A stretch of DNA of 64,000 nt, from NCBI GenBank assembly GCA_028285145.1, contig JANQQC010000016.1:19473-83472 (forward strand), read 5' to 3'. The position numbers and the translations under genes were made by a program. The notes beneath the pieces are model-generated. The model saw only the letters and a program-made list of their open reading frames with translations, ran no database searches and was not told the origin of the DNA. This document shows positions 16,930-25,986 of this stretch, in pieces. The first letter of the stretch is position 1. Each line of letters opens with the position of its first letter. Origin of the DNA: Hyphomonadaceae bacterium (GTDB lineage Bacteria > Pseudomonadota > Alphaproteobacteria > Caulobacterales > Hyphomonadaceae).

Positions 16930-17043
16930 GCCTTACTGTGCCGGGAATTTGCAGGCTCCGGCAAGCTGCAATCACCAGGTGCAAACGGTTGTCCGCCCCG
17001 GCTATTTCCGTTAACGACACGCGACCAAGAAATGGAGCTTCCT

Positions 17044-17844
17044 GTGGACCAATCTCCCGCCGGCCAATCGGGCCCGGAACTGACCGGAAACGTCTTGTTT
17101 TACCAGCAGCCCGAACCGCTGTCGCCCGAGCAGCATGGCGCGCTCGGCGTCAGCCAGATCCAGCAGCCGTTTGAGTTCCTTCGCCGGGCACATGCTGTGC
17201 CTGTTACGGTAACGGAATTCGGCATGGCGGCCGGTGCATATCCGATTATCTTTGTGGGCGATGATCGCACGCCGGTTGTCGCCATGGGCGTTGCTCAGGG
17301 TCAGAACCTGTTTGTCACCGACCAGGGCATGACTGACCCGGACTTCTACGTGCCTGCCTTCGTCCGCCGCTATCCGTTTGTGTTTGCCTCCGATCAGAAC
17401 AATGACCGTCTTCTGCTCTGCGTCGACCGCAAGGCCCCGATGGTGTCCGAGCAGCCGGAGATCGCCTTCTTCGAAAACGGCCAGCCGACGCAATTCACGC
17501 AGGATGCGATCGAGTTTTGCTCGGAGTTTGAGCGCCAGCGACGGGCAACGACTGAGTTCACTGACATTCTCAAGAAATTCGACCTGTTCGAAGAGAAGTC
17601 TGTCTCCTTCCAGCCGCGCGATGCGCAGGGCAATGAAACGGGTGACCAGCAGAAGATTGCCGACTACTGGGCGGTCTCCGAAGAGAAGCTCAATGCGCTC
17701 AGCCCCGAGGATTATCTGGAGCTGAAGAACAATGGGGCGGTGGGCGCAATCTATGCGCACCTGGTTTCCCTGATGAGCTGGCAGCGCATCATCCAGCGCG
17801 CCATTCGCCTGAACGCGGCCCGCCAGCAGGCTGGCAACGCCTGA
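17044..17844 (+). CDS. SapC family protein
   Basis: The 266-residue protein matches SapC proteins of Caulobacterales: LTGNVLFYQQPEPLSPEQHG at the start, FEFLRRAHAVPVTVTEF, AAGAYPIIFVGD, a region with DRLLLCVDRKAP, and a C-terminal YLELKNNGAVGAIYAHLVSL. The role is uncertain. In these bacteria SapC genes often accompany TonB-dependent receptors and cupin-type hydroxylases. I favour the GTG at 17044, because GGAG lies 6 bases upstream and the N terminus then matches the family. An ATG at 17032 would add four residues and lacks a ribosome site. Confidence 0.85.
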   Translation: MDQSPAGQSGPELTGNVLFYQQPEPLSPEQHGALGVSQIQQPFEFLRRAHAVPVTVTEFGMAAGAYPIIFVGDDRTPVVAMGVAQGQNLFVTDQGMTDPDFYVPAFVRRYPFVFASDQNNDRLLLCVDRKAPMVSEQPEIAFFENGQPTQFTQDAIEFCSEFERQRRATTEFTDILKKFDLFEEKSVSFQPRDAQGNETGDQQKIADYWAVSEEKLNALSPEDYLELKNNGAVGAIYAHLVSLMSWQRIIQRAIRLNAARQQAGNA

Positions 17845-17871
17845 TCGGGTGATGCCTGAACAAGTTGGGAG

Positions 17872-17905
17872 GGCGGTCCCTGCGGGCCGCCTTTTCTTTT
17901 GTTTT
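17872..17905 (+). terminator. Intrinsic terminator after sapC
   Basis: GGCGGTCCC (17872-17880) and GGGCCGCC (17884-17891) form a GC-rich stem with one bulge, followed by TTTTCTTTTGTTTTT. Confidence 0.85.
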
Positions 17906-17972
17906 TGGGAGATTTTCATCGGTTCGCGCGATGACTTGTCGCTCACATTCTCGCGATCAGGCTGCCATATTG

Positions 17973-18010
17973 CGATAAGCCCCGATATGTGGGGCGCAAC
18001 TGGTTTATCG
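17973..18010 (+). promoter_or_regulatory. Two-tier leader hairpin before the ScsB/DsbD gene
   Basis: An outer stem CGATAA/TTATCG (17973-17978 with 18005-18010) encloses an inner stem GCCCC/GGGGC (17979-17983 with 17991-17995). The fold ends one base before the ribosome site GGAG, so it could influence translation. No known riboswitch is recognised. Confidence 0.35.
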
Positions 18011-18020
18011 GGAGCGCTTC

Positions 18021-20102
18021 ATGCGGTTCATTCTTGGTCTTGTCGTCGCGCTGATCGCATTTACCGCGCCGGCTTTTGCGCAGGGCGCTGAGCTTCGCGC
18101 CGAGGCGCGTCTCATAACCGAGCGCGCGCAGGCCATGCCAGGTGAAACGGTCTACCTTGGGCTTGAACTCGTTATGGATCCTGGCTGGCATGTCTATTGG
18201 CTGAATGCCGGGGATGCGGGCCTGCCGCCTGAGATTATCTTCGAGGAACAGCCCGCAGCCGAGATCGGCGAGTTTCTCTGGCCGATCCCGCACCTCCTGC
18301 CCGTCGTTGAGGGCGAGATCATGGATTATGGCTATGATGACCGCATCGTGCTCCCATTTCCGGTGATCGTGCCCGAGGATGCCGCGAGCGAAATCCACTT
18401 TGATGGCATCGCGGACTATTTGATCTGCAAGGATATCTGCATCCCGGAAAGCCAGCCCATATCACTGACCCTGCTGGTCGGTGATGAGCAGATCCCGGAC
18501 CTTCTCGGTGGTGAGGCGATCACGGAAGCGATTGGCCAGACGCCATCGCCCTTTGCCGGTGAGATTGTCATTGACCGCTCTGCTGAGCCATGGCGCATGA
18601 GCCTAGCGCCTGAGGCTGGCGATTTCGAAGGCGATGTCCGCTTCTTCCCGCACCAGCATGAAATCGTTCACTCCGCCGATCAGCCACTCAGTACCGGCGA
18701 GCGCGGTCTGACCCTCGCGCTGACGCCTTCTGGTGACGGCGAGCCGGACGCGTCGCTCGAAGGTGTCATTGTCGTGGAGGCAAGCGACGGTACGCGCGCG
18801 GGGTATGAAGTTTCAGCCGAGCCGGGCATGGTCCTGCCGGGCACGTTCGGCTCTGCGCCATCCAGCGCTGGTATCAACATCCTCGCCATTATGGGGCTCG
18901 CTTTGCTTGGCGGTCTGATCCTCAATCTGATGCCCTGCGTTCTCCCAGTGCTATCCATCAAGGCGATTGGCATGGTCAATGCGGCGACAAAGGGCGATGA
19001 CTCGCACCTGCGCGCCCATGGCCTCTGGTACACAGCTGGCGTTGTCCTCTCCTTTGCCGCGACAGCCGCCGTCTTCGTCGCGCTGCGTGGGGCAGGTGAG
19101 TTCGTCAGCCTTGGCTTCCAGCTACAATATGCGCCCGTCGTGGCGGCTCTTGCGCTGATCATGTTCGTGATCGGCCTCTGGCTGCTCGGCGTGTTCGAGC
19201 TTGGCACCTCCGTTCAGGGCGTCGGCTCGGGCCTCGCCTCGAAGCAGGGTTCTACAGGGGCCTTCTTCACCGGCGTTCTGGCTGCCGTGGTCGGCGCGCC
19301 GTGCGTCGGTCCGTTCCTTGGCGTCGCGCTCGGCTCGGTGCTGACCCAGCCAGCCCCGGCGGTGTTCATCGTCTTCATGTTGATGGGCCTCGGCCTCGCT
19401 CTGCCATTCCTCGCGCTCAGCTTCGCCCCCGGCCTGCATCGCTTCCTGCCCAGGCCCGGCGCGTGGATGGAGCGGCTGAAGCAGTTCTTCGCCTTTCCGA
19501 TGTTCCTCACGGCTGTCTGGCTGCTCACGGTCCTTGGCGACCAGGCCGGGCAGGGCGCGGTCACAGCGACCATTCTCGGCGCGACGCTGGTCGGCTTCGG
19601 TGTCTGGGCGCTCAGCACGGCTGGCGGGCGCTTGCGGGTGGCCGGTATGGCACTCGGTGCATTGGCGCTGGTCGCTGGGCTCTACTATCCTATCCAGGCC
19701 GCGCTCGGCGGATCGCCCGGCACAGGCGGGGCCGCTTATGCGGACTCCGTGGAGTTCCCGACCGAGCCTTGGAGCCCGGAACGCGTCGACGCGCTTCTCG
19801 CCGATGGCAAGGGCATCTTCGTCGACTTCACCGCCACCTGGTGTGTCACCTGTCAGGCGAACAAGCGCACGACGCTCGAGCGCACGGAAGTTCGCCAAGC
19901 CATGGCCGACAATAACATCGTTTTTCTGGTGGCAGACTTCACCAATAAAGATGATGTGATCGCCGCCGAGCTGAAAAAGCATAGCCGTCCCGGCGTGCCG
20001 ATGTATCTTCTTTACGGACCCGGTGAGACGGAGCCCAAGCTGCTGCCGCAAATCCTCTCGCCGAGCTTGATGATCAACGAGATTGAGGCCCTGACGAGCT
20101 GA
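18021..20102 (+). CDS. ScsB/DsbD-type thiol:disulfide electron transporter
   Basis: The 693-residue protein has a signal peptide (FTAPAFA), a periplasmic N-terminal domain with DYLICKDICIPE (Cys pair), a membrane domain with about eight helices including LMPCVLPVLSIK and GAPCVGPFLG (the transfer cysteines), and a C-terminal thioredoxin domain with FTATWCVTCQANK. Electrons pass from cytoplasmic thioredoxin through the membrane to periplasmic proteins. The size and large N-terminal domain fit ScsB better than classical DsbD. The ScsB of Caulobacter is reported to reduce a periplasmic peroxiredoxin-like protein; a redoxin gene follows here by 27 bases. Confidence 0.9.
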   Translation: MRFILGLVVALIAFTAPAFAQGAELRAEARLITERAQAMPGETVYLGLELVMDPGWHVYWLNAGDAGLPPEIIFEEQPAAEIGEFLWPIPHLLPVVEGEIMDYGYDDRIVLPFPVIVPEDAASEIHFDGIADYLICKDICIPESQPISLTLLVGDEQIPDLLGGEAITEAIGQTPSPFAGEIVIDRSAEPWRMSLAPEAGDFEGDVRFFPHQHEIVHSADQPLSTGERGLTLALTPSGDGEPDASLEGVIVVEASDGTRAGYEVSAEPGMVLPGTFGSAPSSAGINILAIMGLALLGGLILNLMPCVLPVLSIKAIGMVNAATKGDDSHLRAHGLWYTAGVVLSFAATAAVFVALRGAGEFVSLGFQLQYAPVVAALALIMFVIGLWLLGVFELGTSVQGVGSGLASKQGSTGAFFTGVLAAVVGAPCVGPFLGVALGSVLTQPAPAVFIVFMLMGLGLALPFLALSFAPGLHRFLPRPGAWMERLKQFFAFPMFLTAVWLLTVLGDQAGQGAVTATILGATLVGFGVWALSTAGGRLRVAGMALGALALVAGLYYPIQAALGGSPGTGGAAYADSVEFPTEPWSPERVDALLADGKGIFVDFTATWCVTCQANKRTTLERTEVRQAMADNNIVFLVADFTNKDDVIAAELKKHSRPGVPMYLLYGPGETEPKLLPQILSPSLMINEIEALTS

Positions 20103-20129
20103 CATCTCCCCTTTGACGGAGTGACACTC

Positions 20130-20774
20130 ATGATCAACCGCAGACAATTCGGGATTGCTGCCGGCATGGCTGCCGCCGTGGCGCTGACCGCCGGCGCGCT
20201 CATCGCTTCAACCGCATCGGCCACGCCCGCATCTGACATTGGCACCGCCGCTCCGGCCTTTACCGGCACGACAGCCTCCGGCGAGACGGTGTCATTGTCC
20301 GATTATGCCGGCCAGACCGTGGTGCTGGAATGGACCAATCATGACTGTCCCTTCGTGAAAAAGCACTACGCCGAGCCGCATCTGAACATGCAGACGCTGC
20401 AGGGCGATGCAGCCGAAAATGACACGGTCTGGTTTCAGGTGATTTCATCGGCCCCCGGCAAGCAGGGCCATGTCTCTGCGGAAGAAGCGATTGCCCTGAA
20501 CGAGCAGCGCGGTGCCGCTCCGGCGGGCGTCATCCTTGATCCGACCGGAGAGATCGGCCGCGCCTATGACGCCAAGACAACGCCGCATATGTACGTCATC
20601 GATGGCGAGGGTCTGCTGCAATATGCGGGCGCGATCGACTCGGTGCGTTCCTCAAAGCCTGCCGACATTCCGGACGCTGAAAACTATGTCATGGCAGCGC
20701 TCGACAGCGTTGCCGCAGGTGAGCCCGTGGCGACCGCGACGAGCAAGGCTTATGGCTGTTCGGTTAAGTATTAG
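20130..20774 (+). CDS. Tat-exported redoxin (AhpC/TSA-like)
   Basis: The 214-residue protein has a twin-arginine signal (NRRQFGIAAG, then a hydrophobic stretch ending ASA), so it is probably exported folded. The thioredoxin fold follows: IGTAAPAFTGTTASGETVSL, then EWTNHDCPFVKKHY with the redox-active Cys, ending in a C-terminal AYGCSVKY that could supply a resolving Cys. It resembles peroxiredoxin-like proteins reduced by ScsB in Caulobacter. I chose the ATG at 20130, preceded by GGAG at 8 bases. It lies directly after the ScsB gene, so the two likely form a periplasmic peroxide or thiol-repair pathway. Confidence 0.85.
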   Translation: MINRRQFGIAAGMAAAVALTAGALIASTASATPASDIGTAAPAFTGTTASGETVSLSDYAGQTVVLEWTNHDCPFVKKHYAEPHLNMQTLQGDAAENDTVWFQVISSAPGKQGHVSAEEAIALNEQRGAAPAGVILDPTGEIGRAYDAKTTPHMYVIDGEGLLQYAGAIDSVRSSKPADIPDAENYVMAALDSVAAGEPVATATSKAYGCSVKY

Positions 20775-20810
20775 CGGCCGTTTTCGCAGCTAAACCTCAA
20801 TACGAGACCT

Positions 20811-20840
20811 AAGCGGCCGCCTTCACATGGGCGGCCGCTT
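20811..20840 (+). terminator. Perfect 11-bp hairpin between redoxin gene and hisS
   Basis: AAGCGGCCGCC pairs perfectly with GGCGGCCGCTT around the 8-base loop TTCACATG. Only a short T run follows, so it may be a weak terminator for the ScsB operon or a leader element of hisS, whose ATG is 40 bases downstream. Confidence 0.5.
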
Positions 20841-20879
20841 CCGCTAACGCTCGCGCAAATTCGAGATCGAGCCATTTGA

Positions 20880-22352
20880 ATGACTGATAAGACAGCCCCT
20901 CAGCGCCAGCTGGCGCGTGCCCCGCGCGGATTTCCCGACAAGCGGGAAGGGCTCGTCCACGCCCAGCGCCAAATGGTGGAGACCGTGACCGAGGTCTATC
21001 GGCGCTGGGGCTTTGAGGCGCTGGAGACGAGCGCGTTCGAATATGCCGATGCGCTCGGCAAGTTCCTGCCCGATGATGACCGCCCGAATGCTGGCGTGTT
21101 CTCTCTACAGGATGATGACGAGCAGTGGATGGCACTACGCTATGACCTGACCGCGCCACTCGCCCGTTTTGCTGCCGAGAATTGGCAGGGCATCCCCAAA
21201 CCTTTCCGGCGCTATGCCGCCGGGCCGGTCTGGCGCAATGAGAAGCCGGGGCTCGGTCGGTTCCGGGAATTCATCCAGTGCGATGCCGATACAGTTGGCG
21301 CGCCCGGCCTGCACGCTGATGCTGAAATGGTCGCCATGGGCGCTGAAGCCATGCGTGCGCTCGGGATGCAAAGCGGTGAGTTCGTGATCCGCATCAATAC
21401 GCGCCGGCTGCTCAATGGCGTGCTTGAGGGTATCGGCGCGAACACCGAGGCTGTGCGCCTCACAATTCTCCGAGCGCTCGATAAGCTCGACCGGTTGGGT
21501 TCGGACGGTGTCGCCGATCTCCTAGGTGAAGGGCGGATGGATGAATCCGGTGACTTCACCAAGGGGGCCGGCCTCGACAAGGACCGCGTTTCGAAAGTGC
21601 TCGCTTTCGCGACCGCTGGCCGTGAGACCCGCAGTGAGACGCTGGAGGCGCTGGGTAGCACGGCTGGGGATACCGAAGAAGGCCGAACAGGGCTCTCAGA
21701 GCTGGAGGCGATTGCCAGTGCGCTCGAAGCGCTTGGTGCACCCGAGGGGGACGTCCAACTCGATCCATCCGTGGTCAGAGGATTGGAGTACTATACAGGA
21801 CCGGTTTATGAGGCGGAGCTCCTGAAGACTGTTGAAGACGAGAAGGGCCGTCCGGTCCAGATCGGCTCAGTTGGCGGTGGCGGGCGGTATGATGATCTGA
21901 TCGCGCGATTTACGGGCGAGCGCGTACCAGCCACCGGCTTCTCGATCGGCATTAGCCGGCTGACCACCGCGCTGGCGCTTGCAGGTGAGCAGGAGGCGCT
22001 GAACGGTCCCGTTGTTGTGCTGAACCTTGATCGTGGAAACCCAGCCGAAGCGCTGAAGCTCGCTTCGGAACTGCGCGCAGCAGGCATCCGCGCAGAGCCT
22101 TATATGGGCGGCTCCGGCATGCGTCCGCAGATGAAGTATGCAGATCGGCGCGGTGCGCCGGCTGTGGTCATCATCGGCGAGGATGAGATCGCCAAGGGCG
22201 TTGTCACCATCAAGGATCTGAAAGTCGGCGCTGCGAAGGCCAAGGCGATTGAGTCTAATGAGGAGTGGCGTGAGGAGCGTCCCGGCCAGTTTGAGGCTGA
22301 TCGCGCAGACATGATCGCCCGCGTGCGGGACATCGTGGAGGCGGCCCAATGA
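20880..22352 (+). CDS. hisS: Histidyl-tRNA synthetase
   Basis: The 490-residue class II synthetase charges tRNA-His. Motif 2 is visible as FRRYAAGPVWRNEKPGLGR; the histidine-binding signature reads VVRGLEYYTGPVYEAEL; and the SVGGGGRYDDLI segment and a C-terminal anticodon-binding domain follow. The RNEKPG motif-2 loop and RGLEYYTG are of the alphaproteobacterial HisRS type, which goes with tRNA-His lacking the usual extra 5' G. The stop overlaps hisZ by four bases (ATGA), linking aminoacylation with the first step of histidine synthesis. Confidence 0.96.
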   Translation: MTDKTAPQRQLARAPRGFPDKREGLVHAQRQMVETVTEVYRRWGFEALETSAFEYADALGKFLPDDDRPNAGVFSLQDDDEQWMALRYDLTAPLARFAAENWQGIPKPFRRYAAGPVWRNEKPGLGRFREFIQCDADTVGAPGLHADAEMVAMGAEAMRALGMQSGEFVIRINTRRLLNGVLEGIGANTEAVRLTILRALDKLDRLGSDGVADLLGEGRMDESGDFTKGAGLDKDRVSKVLAFATAGRETRSETLEALGSTAGDTEEGRTGLSELEAIASALEALGAPEGDVQLDPSVVRGLEYYTGPVYEAELLKTVEDEKGRPVQIGSVGGGGRYDDLIARFTGERVPATGFSIGISRLTTALALAGEQEALNGPVVVLNLDRGNPAEALKLASELRAAGIRAEPYMGGSGMRPQMKYADRRGAPAVVIIGEDEIAKGVVTIKDLKVGAAKAKAIESNEEWREERPGQFEADRADMIARVRDIVEAAQ

Positions 22353-23467
22353 CCCTGACGCGTGCTGAACTTGCCGCTGAGCAGGTGTTCGCTGGCATTG
22401 GGGGCGAGGTTTCAGACCCGCCTGTTGTGATGCCAGCGGCCTTGCCACTGGAACTCTCCGGTGAAGCCGTTCGTGCGCGGCTTTGTGTGTTCTCAGATCA
22501 TGAAGGTGCAGAGCAGGCGCTTCGCCCGGATCTGACGCTTCCTGTCGCTGCTGAAGAAGCAGCACGCCGCGCGAGAGGAGAGGGCGGGGAGCAGATCGTT
22601 CGCTACGCCGCGCGGGCTTATCGCCTGCCGGCGGATCGCGGATCGCCCGTCGAGTTCACGCAGGTTGGTTTTGAACGCTTTGGAGCGGACTCCTCGCCTG
22701 AAGCCGATGCGGATGTTTTCCGCCTTGTCTCCGAAGCAGCAGCGGCTGCCGGGGCGAGCGAAGGTCACGCCTGGTTTGGCGACTTGGCCATTTTCCCGGC
22801 CTTTGTGGACGCGCTCGGTCTGCCTGAGAGCATGGCGGGTGCCGTGAAACGTGCCTTCCGGCAAGCGGGCGGCGTACGCGCTTTGCTGGACAAAGAAGGC
22901 ACCGGCGCACCGACCGGGCTCGCTGCGCGCCTAAAGGGCGCAAGCTGGGACGAAGCGGAAGCCATTGTGCAGGATGTGCTGGCCGTGTCTGGCGCGCCTT
23001 TGATTGGAGCACGGACATTGCCCGAAATTGTCGAGCGTTTGCTCGCCAAGGCGGCCGATGCCGAAGCGGGCGGTGTGCCGGATGAAGCCCACGCGACGCT
23101 GGATGCCGTGCTCGACGTTGAGGCGGCTCCCGCAGAGGCGGTGAAACTCCTGACCGAGATTGCCGGCAATTCCGGCGCGCGCGCGGCGCTGCCCGCCATT
23201 GAGCGGCTTGCGACACGCATGGCCGCTATAGAGAAGACCGCGCCGCAATTCCTCAGCAAAGCCCGATTCGGCACACCGTTTGGGCGGCGCTTCAACTATT
23301 ATGATGGCTTCGTCTTCGAACTCTTCGCGCCAAACGCGCCGGAGACCCGGCCCTTCGGTGCCGGTGGCCGCTATGACACCCTCCTCTCGCGCCTGTCAGA
23401 GGGCTCCGTCGAAGGCACCGCCATAGGCGGCGTCCTCCGCGCAGACCGGATCGGAGGTGGAGCATGA
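22349..23467 (+). CDS. hisZ: ATP phosphoribosyltransferase regulatory subunit HisZ
   Basis: The 372-residue protein is a HisRS paralogue without aminoacylation activity: LRPDLTLPVAAEEAAR, then RYAARAYRLP with FTQVGFERFGA in the motif-2 region, and a C-terminal FNYYDGFVFELFAP with GAGGRYDTLLSRL. HisZ binds HisG and confers histidine feedback control and full activity. It overlaps hisS upstream and hisG downstream by four bases each, so the three are one translational unit. Confidence 0.92.
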   Translation: MTLTRAELAAEQVFAGIGGEVSDPPVVMPAALPLELSGEAVRARLCVFSDHEGAEQALRPDLTLPVAAEEAARRARGEGGEQIVRYAARAYRLPADRGSPVEFTQVGFERFGADSSPEADADVFRLVSEAAAAAGASEGHAWFGDLAIFPAFVDALGLPESMAGAVKRAFRQAGGVRALLDKEGTGAPTGLAARLKGASWDEAEAIVQDVLAVSGAPLIGARTLPEIVERLLAKAADAEAGGVPDEAHATLDAVLDVEAAPAEAVKLLTEIAGNSGARAALPAIERLATRMAAIEKTAPQFLSKARFGTPFGRRFNYYDGFVFELFAPNAPETRPFGAGGRYDTLLSRLSEGSVEGTAIGGVLRADRIGGGA

Positions 23468-24405
23468 TACGGCTGACCATTGCCATACCGTCAAAGGGGC
23501 GGCTCAAGGACAATGCAGAGGCGTGGCTGAAGCGATGTGGCTTCACGCTCAAGCAGAAGGGTGGCGCGCGGGGCTATCAGGGTGAGATTTCCGGGCTCGA
23601 TGCGGATGTGATGCTGCTGTCTGCGCGGGAGATTGCGTTGGGCCTGATCGCCGGGGACATCCATATCGGTATTACCGGGCAGGATCTTCTGCATGATCTG
23701 TCCTCTTCGGTCGACGCCGATGTCGCCGCGATCCGCCGGCTCGGCTTTGGGGGCGCGAACGTGGTAGTTGCCACGCCCAAGGCCTGGCTTGATGTCTCGA
23801 CCATGGCAGACCTTGAGGCAGCGGCGGCGTTGTTCCGCCAGCGGCACGGTCGGCGCCTTCGGGTTGCGACCAAGTATCTGCGGCTGACGCGGGACTTCTT
23901 CGCCAGCCGTTCGGTTGGCGAGTACCGGATTGTTGAGAGCGCCGGGGCGACCGAGGCCGCGCCGGCGTCAGGAGCGGCCGATGTGATCGTCGATATTACG
24001 TCCACGGGTGCAACGCTTGAGGCCAATGGGCTGAAAGTGCTGGACGATGGGTTGATCCTTGCAAGCGAAGCTGTGCTGGCCGGGGCCCTCAAGGCGGATT
24101 GGAGCGAGGCAGCGACTGCTGCCCTTACCAAACTGCTCAATGCCGCCGAGGCGCGGGCAGCGGCCGACTCGCGCCGGGTTCTGTCTGCAAACGGATCGAT
24201 TCCCGATTCGCTCATCGGTGAATTTGCTTTGGAACGCCTGTCCGAAACGCGGGTGATTTGCGAACGAGGCAACGCAGGCGCGGCTGCGGACGCGATGGCG
24301 CAGGCCGGGCTTGGCCCAATCACTGTGGGCGAACCGGACTTCATTTTTGGCAATGAAAACGCGGTTCTTGAAAATTTTCTGCAAAAGACCAAGACAGTTT
24401 GTTGA
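23464..24405 (+). CDS. hisG: ATP phosphoribosyltransferase HisG with C-terminal extension
   Basis: The 313-residue enzyme catalyses the first committed step of histidine biosynthesis (ATP + PRPP). It starts with LTIAIPSKGRLKDNA, has DIHIGITGQDLL and the PRPP-loop-like DVIVDITSTGATLEANGL. HisG enzymes paired with HisZ are usually the short form of about 210-230 residues. This one carries roughly 75 more residues after the catalytic domain (from about 240), ending VGEPDFIFGNENAVLENFLQ. The extension could be a remnant of or substitute for the long-form regulatory domain. A strong terminator follows. Confidence 0.93.
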   Translation: MIRLTIAIPSKGRLKDNAEAWLKRCGFTLKQKGGARGYQGEISGLDADVMLLSAREIALGLIAGDIHIGITGQDLLHDLSSSVDADVAAIRRLGFGGANVVVATPKAWLDVSTMADLEAAAALFRQRHGRRLRVATKYLRLTRDFFASRSVGEYRIVESAGATEAAPASGAADVIVDITSTGATLEANGLKVLDDGLILASEAVLAGALKADWSEAATAALTKLLNAAEARAAADSRRVLSANGSIPDSLIGEFALERLSETRVICERGNAGAAADAMAQAGLGPITVGEPDFIFGNENAVLENFLQKTKTVC

Positions 24406-24468
24406 CAAATGTCTGACTTTGCGGCCAATTGACACGGCAAGTTTCTGGGAGGAAACGCTGCATACGGG

Positions 24469-24505
24469 GAAAAAGCGTGGCGACAAGCCACGCTTTTTCT
24501 TTGTG
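24469..24505 (+). terminator. Intrinsic terminator of the his operon
   Basis: A perfect 13-bp stem (24469-24481 with 24487-24499, arms GAAAAAGCGTGGC and GCCACGCTTTTTC) with loop GACAA, followed by TCTTTG. It lies 64 bases after hisG. Confidence 0.9.
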
Positions 24506-24795
24506 AGCGCAAGATTATTCCAAAATGGCAAAACGTCAGGCGGTCCGCAACGACGGCTCAGAGGTGAGGTTGGGGGCGTTGAGGTGACGCCGCCACGTCC
24601 CGACCTGACTTAATGATTATCAATAAGACTTTATTGTTTTTCGTCAATCGATAAATCGCAGGTGCTCGTGAAAGTTTGGTAATGTTGCGGAAAGATCATC
24701 GATCTGGTGTGCTGCACGCCTGCATGTGTTGACTTCGCCGATAGCGCTGGCAAAGCGTGTCTGCTTGTTCCCGCCCAGCCAGAGAGGCCTGCGAA
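24506..24795. other. Gene-free stretch between his and arg operons
   Basis: I see no gene here. An AT-rich patch at about 24609-24660 contains TGATTATCAATAA, faintly similar to Fur/Irr-type operators, and a weak A-T hairpin (CAATAA 24621-24626 with TTATTG 24631-24636) followed by five Ts, which could terminate residual read-through. The argD promoter should lie in the last 100 bases. TTGACT at 24729 is a candidate -35 hexamer, but no good -10 follows at 17 bases. Confidence 0.4.
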
Positions 24796-25986
24796 ATGAG
24801 CGATCCGCGCCAGCACATTATGCCTGTTTACCGTCCGCCGGAGGAAGCGTTCGAACGCGGCGAGGGCGTTCGCCTGATCACGGAAGAGGGAAAATCCTAC
24901 CTCGACTTCATCGGCGGCATCGCCGTGTCTTCTCTCGGTCACTCCCATCCAGCGCTGGTCAGTGCGCTGAAGGATCAGGCCGAGAAGCTCTGGCACACCT
25001 CCAATATGTTTCGTGTCCCCGCTGGTGAGCAACTTGCCGAGAAGATGTGCGCGCGGACATTTGCCGACCGCGTTTTCTTCACCAACTCCGGCACGGAGGC
25101 CGTCGAAGCAGCCATCAAAACGGCGCGCAAATATCACTGGTCGAAGGGCGATGAAGACCGGTTTGAGATCGTCACCTTTACGGGCGCGTTTCATGGCCGG
25201 TCTCTGGGCGCGATCAATGCTGGCGGCAATCCGAAATACCTTGAGGGCTTTGGTCCGGCGCTTCCCGGCTTCACGCAGATCGAGTGGGGTGACCATGATG
25301 CGCTGGATGCTGCCGTCACAAACAAGACGGCCGCCGTTTTTGTCGAACCTGTTCAGGGTGAGGGCGGTGTGCGCGCCATGCCTGAGCAGTGCCTCACTGG
25401 CCTGCGCAAGCTTTGCGATGAGCGTGGCGCGCTGCTGATCTATGACGAGGTTCAGTGCGGCATGGGACGGACAGGACAACTCTTTGCCCACGAATGGGCA
25501 GAGAACGCCGCGCCGGACATCATGTGCGTGGCCAAGGGCGTCGGCGGGGGCTTTCCTTTCGGAGCGTGCCTGACGACGGAAGAGACAGGGGTGGTGATGC
25601 AACCCGGCTCTCATGGATCAACCTATGGCGGCAATCCGCTGGCCATGGCTGTCGGCAATGCCGTCTGGGACATCATTGCGGATGATGACTTCCTGGCGCA
25701 GGTGCGCCGCGTATCCGGCACGGTTGCACAAGGCCTGAAATCGATTGCGGACAGTCATCCGGACAAGGTGGATGGCGTCACCGGCAAAGGCCTCTTGACG
25801 GGCATACAGCTGAAAGCGTTGCCAAAGCCGGTTCAGAATGCGTGTCGGGAGCATGGCCTGCTGGTCGGTGTCGCTGGCAACAACGTGCTGCGTCTCGCAC
25901 CGCCGCTGACCATCAGCGATGAAGATGTGCGCGAAGCTGTCGGCGTGATCGACAGCGCGCTCAGCGAATGGACGATAGAGGAATGA
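24796..25986 (+). CDS. argD: Acetylornithine aminotransferase
   Basis: The 396-residue PLP enzyme transfers an amino group to N-acetylglutamate semialdehyde in arginine synthesis. Class III aminotransferase marks are visible: [15 protein letters not shown] near the start, [43 protein letters not shown], and the PLP lysine in [14 protein letters not shown]. The ATG at 24796 has GAGAGG 8 bases upstream. The stop overlaps argF by four bases, so the pair is one operon. Confidence 0.93.
   Translation: MSDPRQHIMPVYRPPEEAFERGEGVRLITEEGKSYLDFIGGIAVSSLGHSHPALVSALKDQAEKLWHTSNMFRVPAGEQLAEKMCARTFADRVFFTNSGTEAVEAAIKTARKYHWSKGDEDRFEIVTFTGAFHGRSLGAINAGGNPKYLEGFGPALPGFTQIEWGDHDALDAAVTNKTAAVFVEPVQGEGGVRAMPEQCLTGLRKLCDERGALLIYDEVQCGMGRTGQLFAHEWAENAAPDIMCVAKGVGGGFPFGACLTTEETGVVMQPGSHGSTYGGNPLAMAVGNAVWDIIADDDFLAQVRRVSGTVAQGLKSIADSHPDKVDGVTGKGLLTGIQLKALPKPVQNACREHGLLVGVAGNNVLRLAPPLTISDEDVREAVGVIDSALSEWTIEE

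Noticed and set aside
20809..20885. Minus-strand residues SFKWLDLEFARALAEAAAH before hisS, which look protein-like
   Set aside because: There is no start or preceding domain on that strand, since the region beyond 20885 is hisS. I considered a gene remnant, but the run is too short and overlaps the perfect hairpin.
21770..21830. HisS signature RGLEYYTG (Glu instead of the common Asp) considered as an unusual active site
   Set aside because: As I recall, Glu at this place is normal for alphaproteobacterial HisRS.
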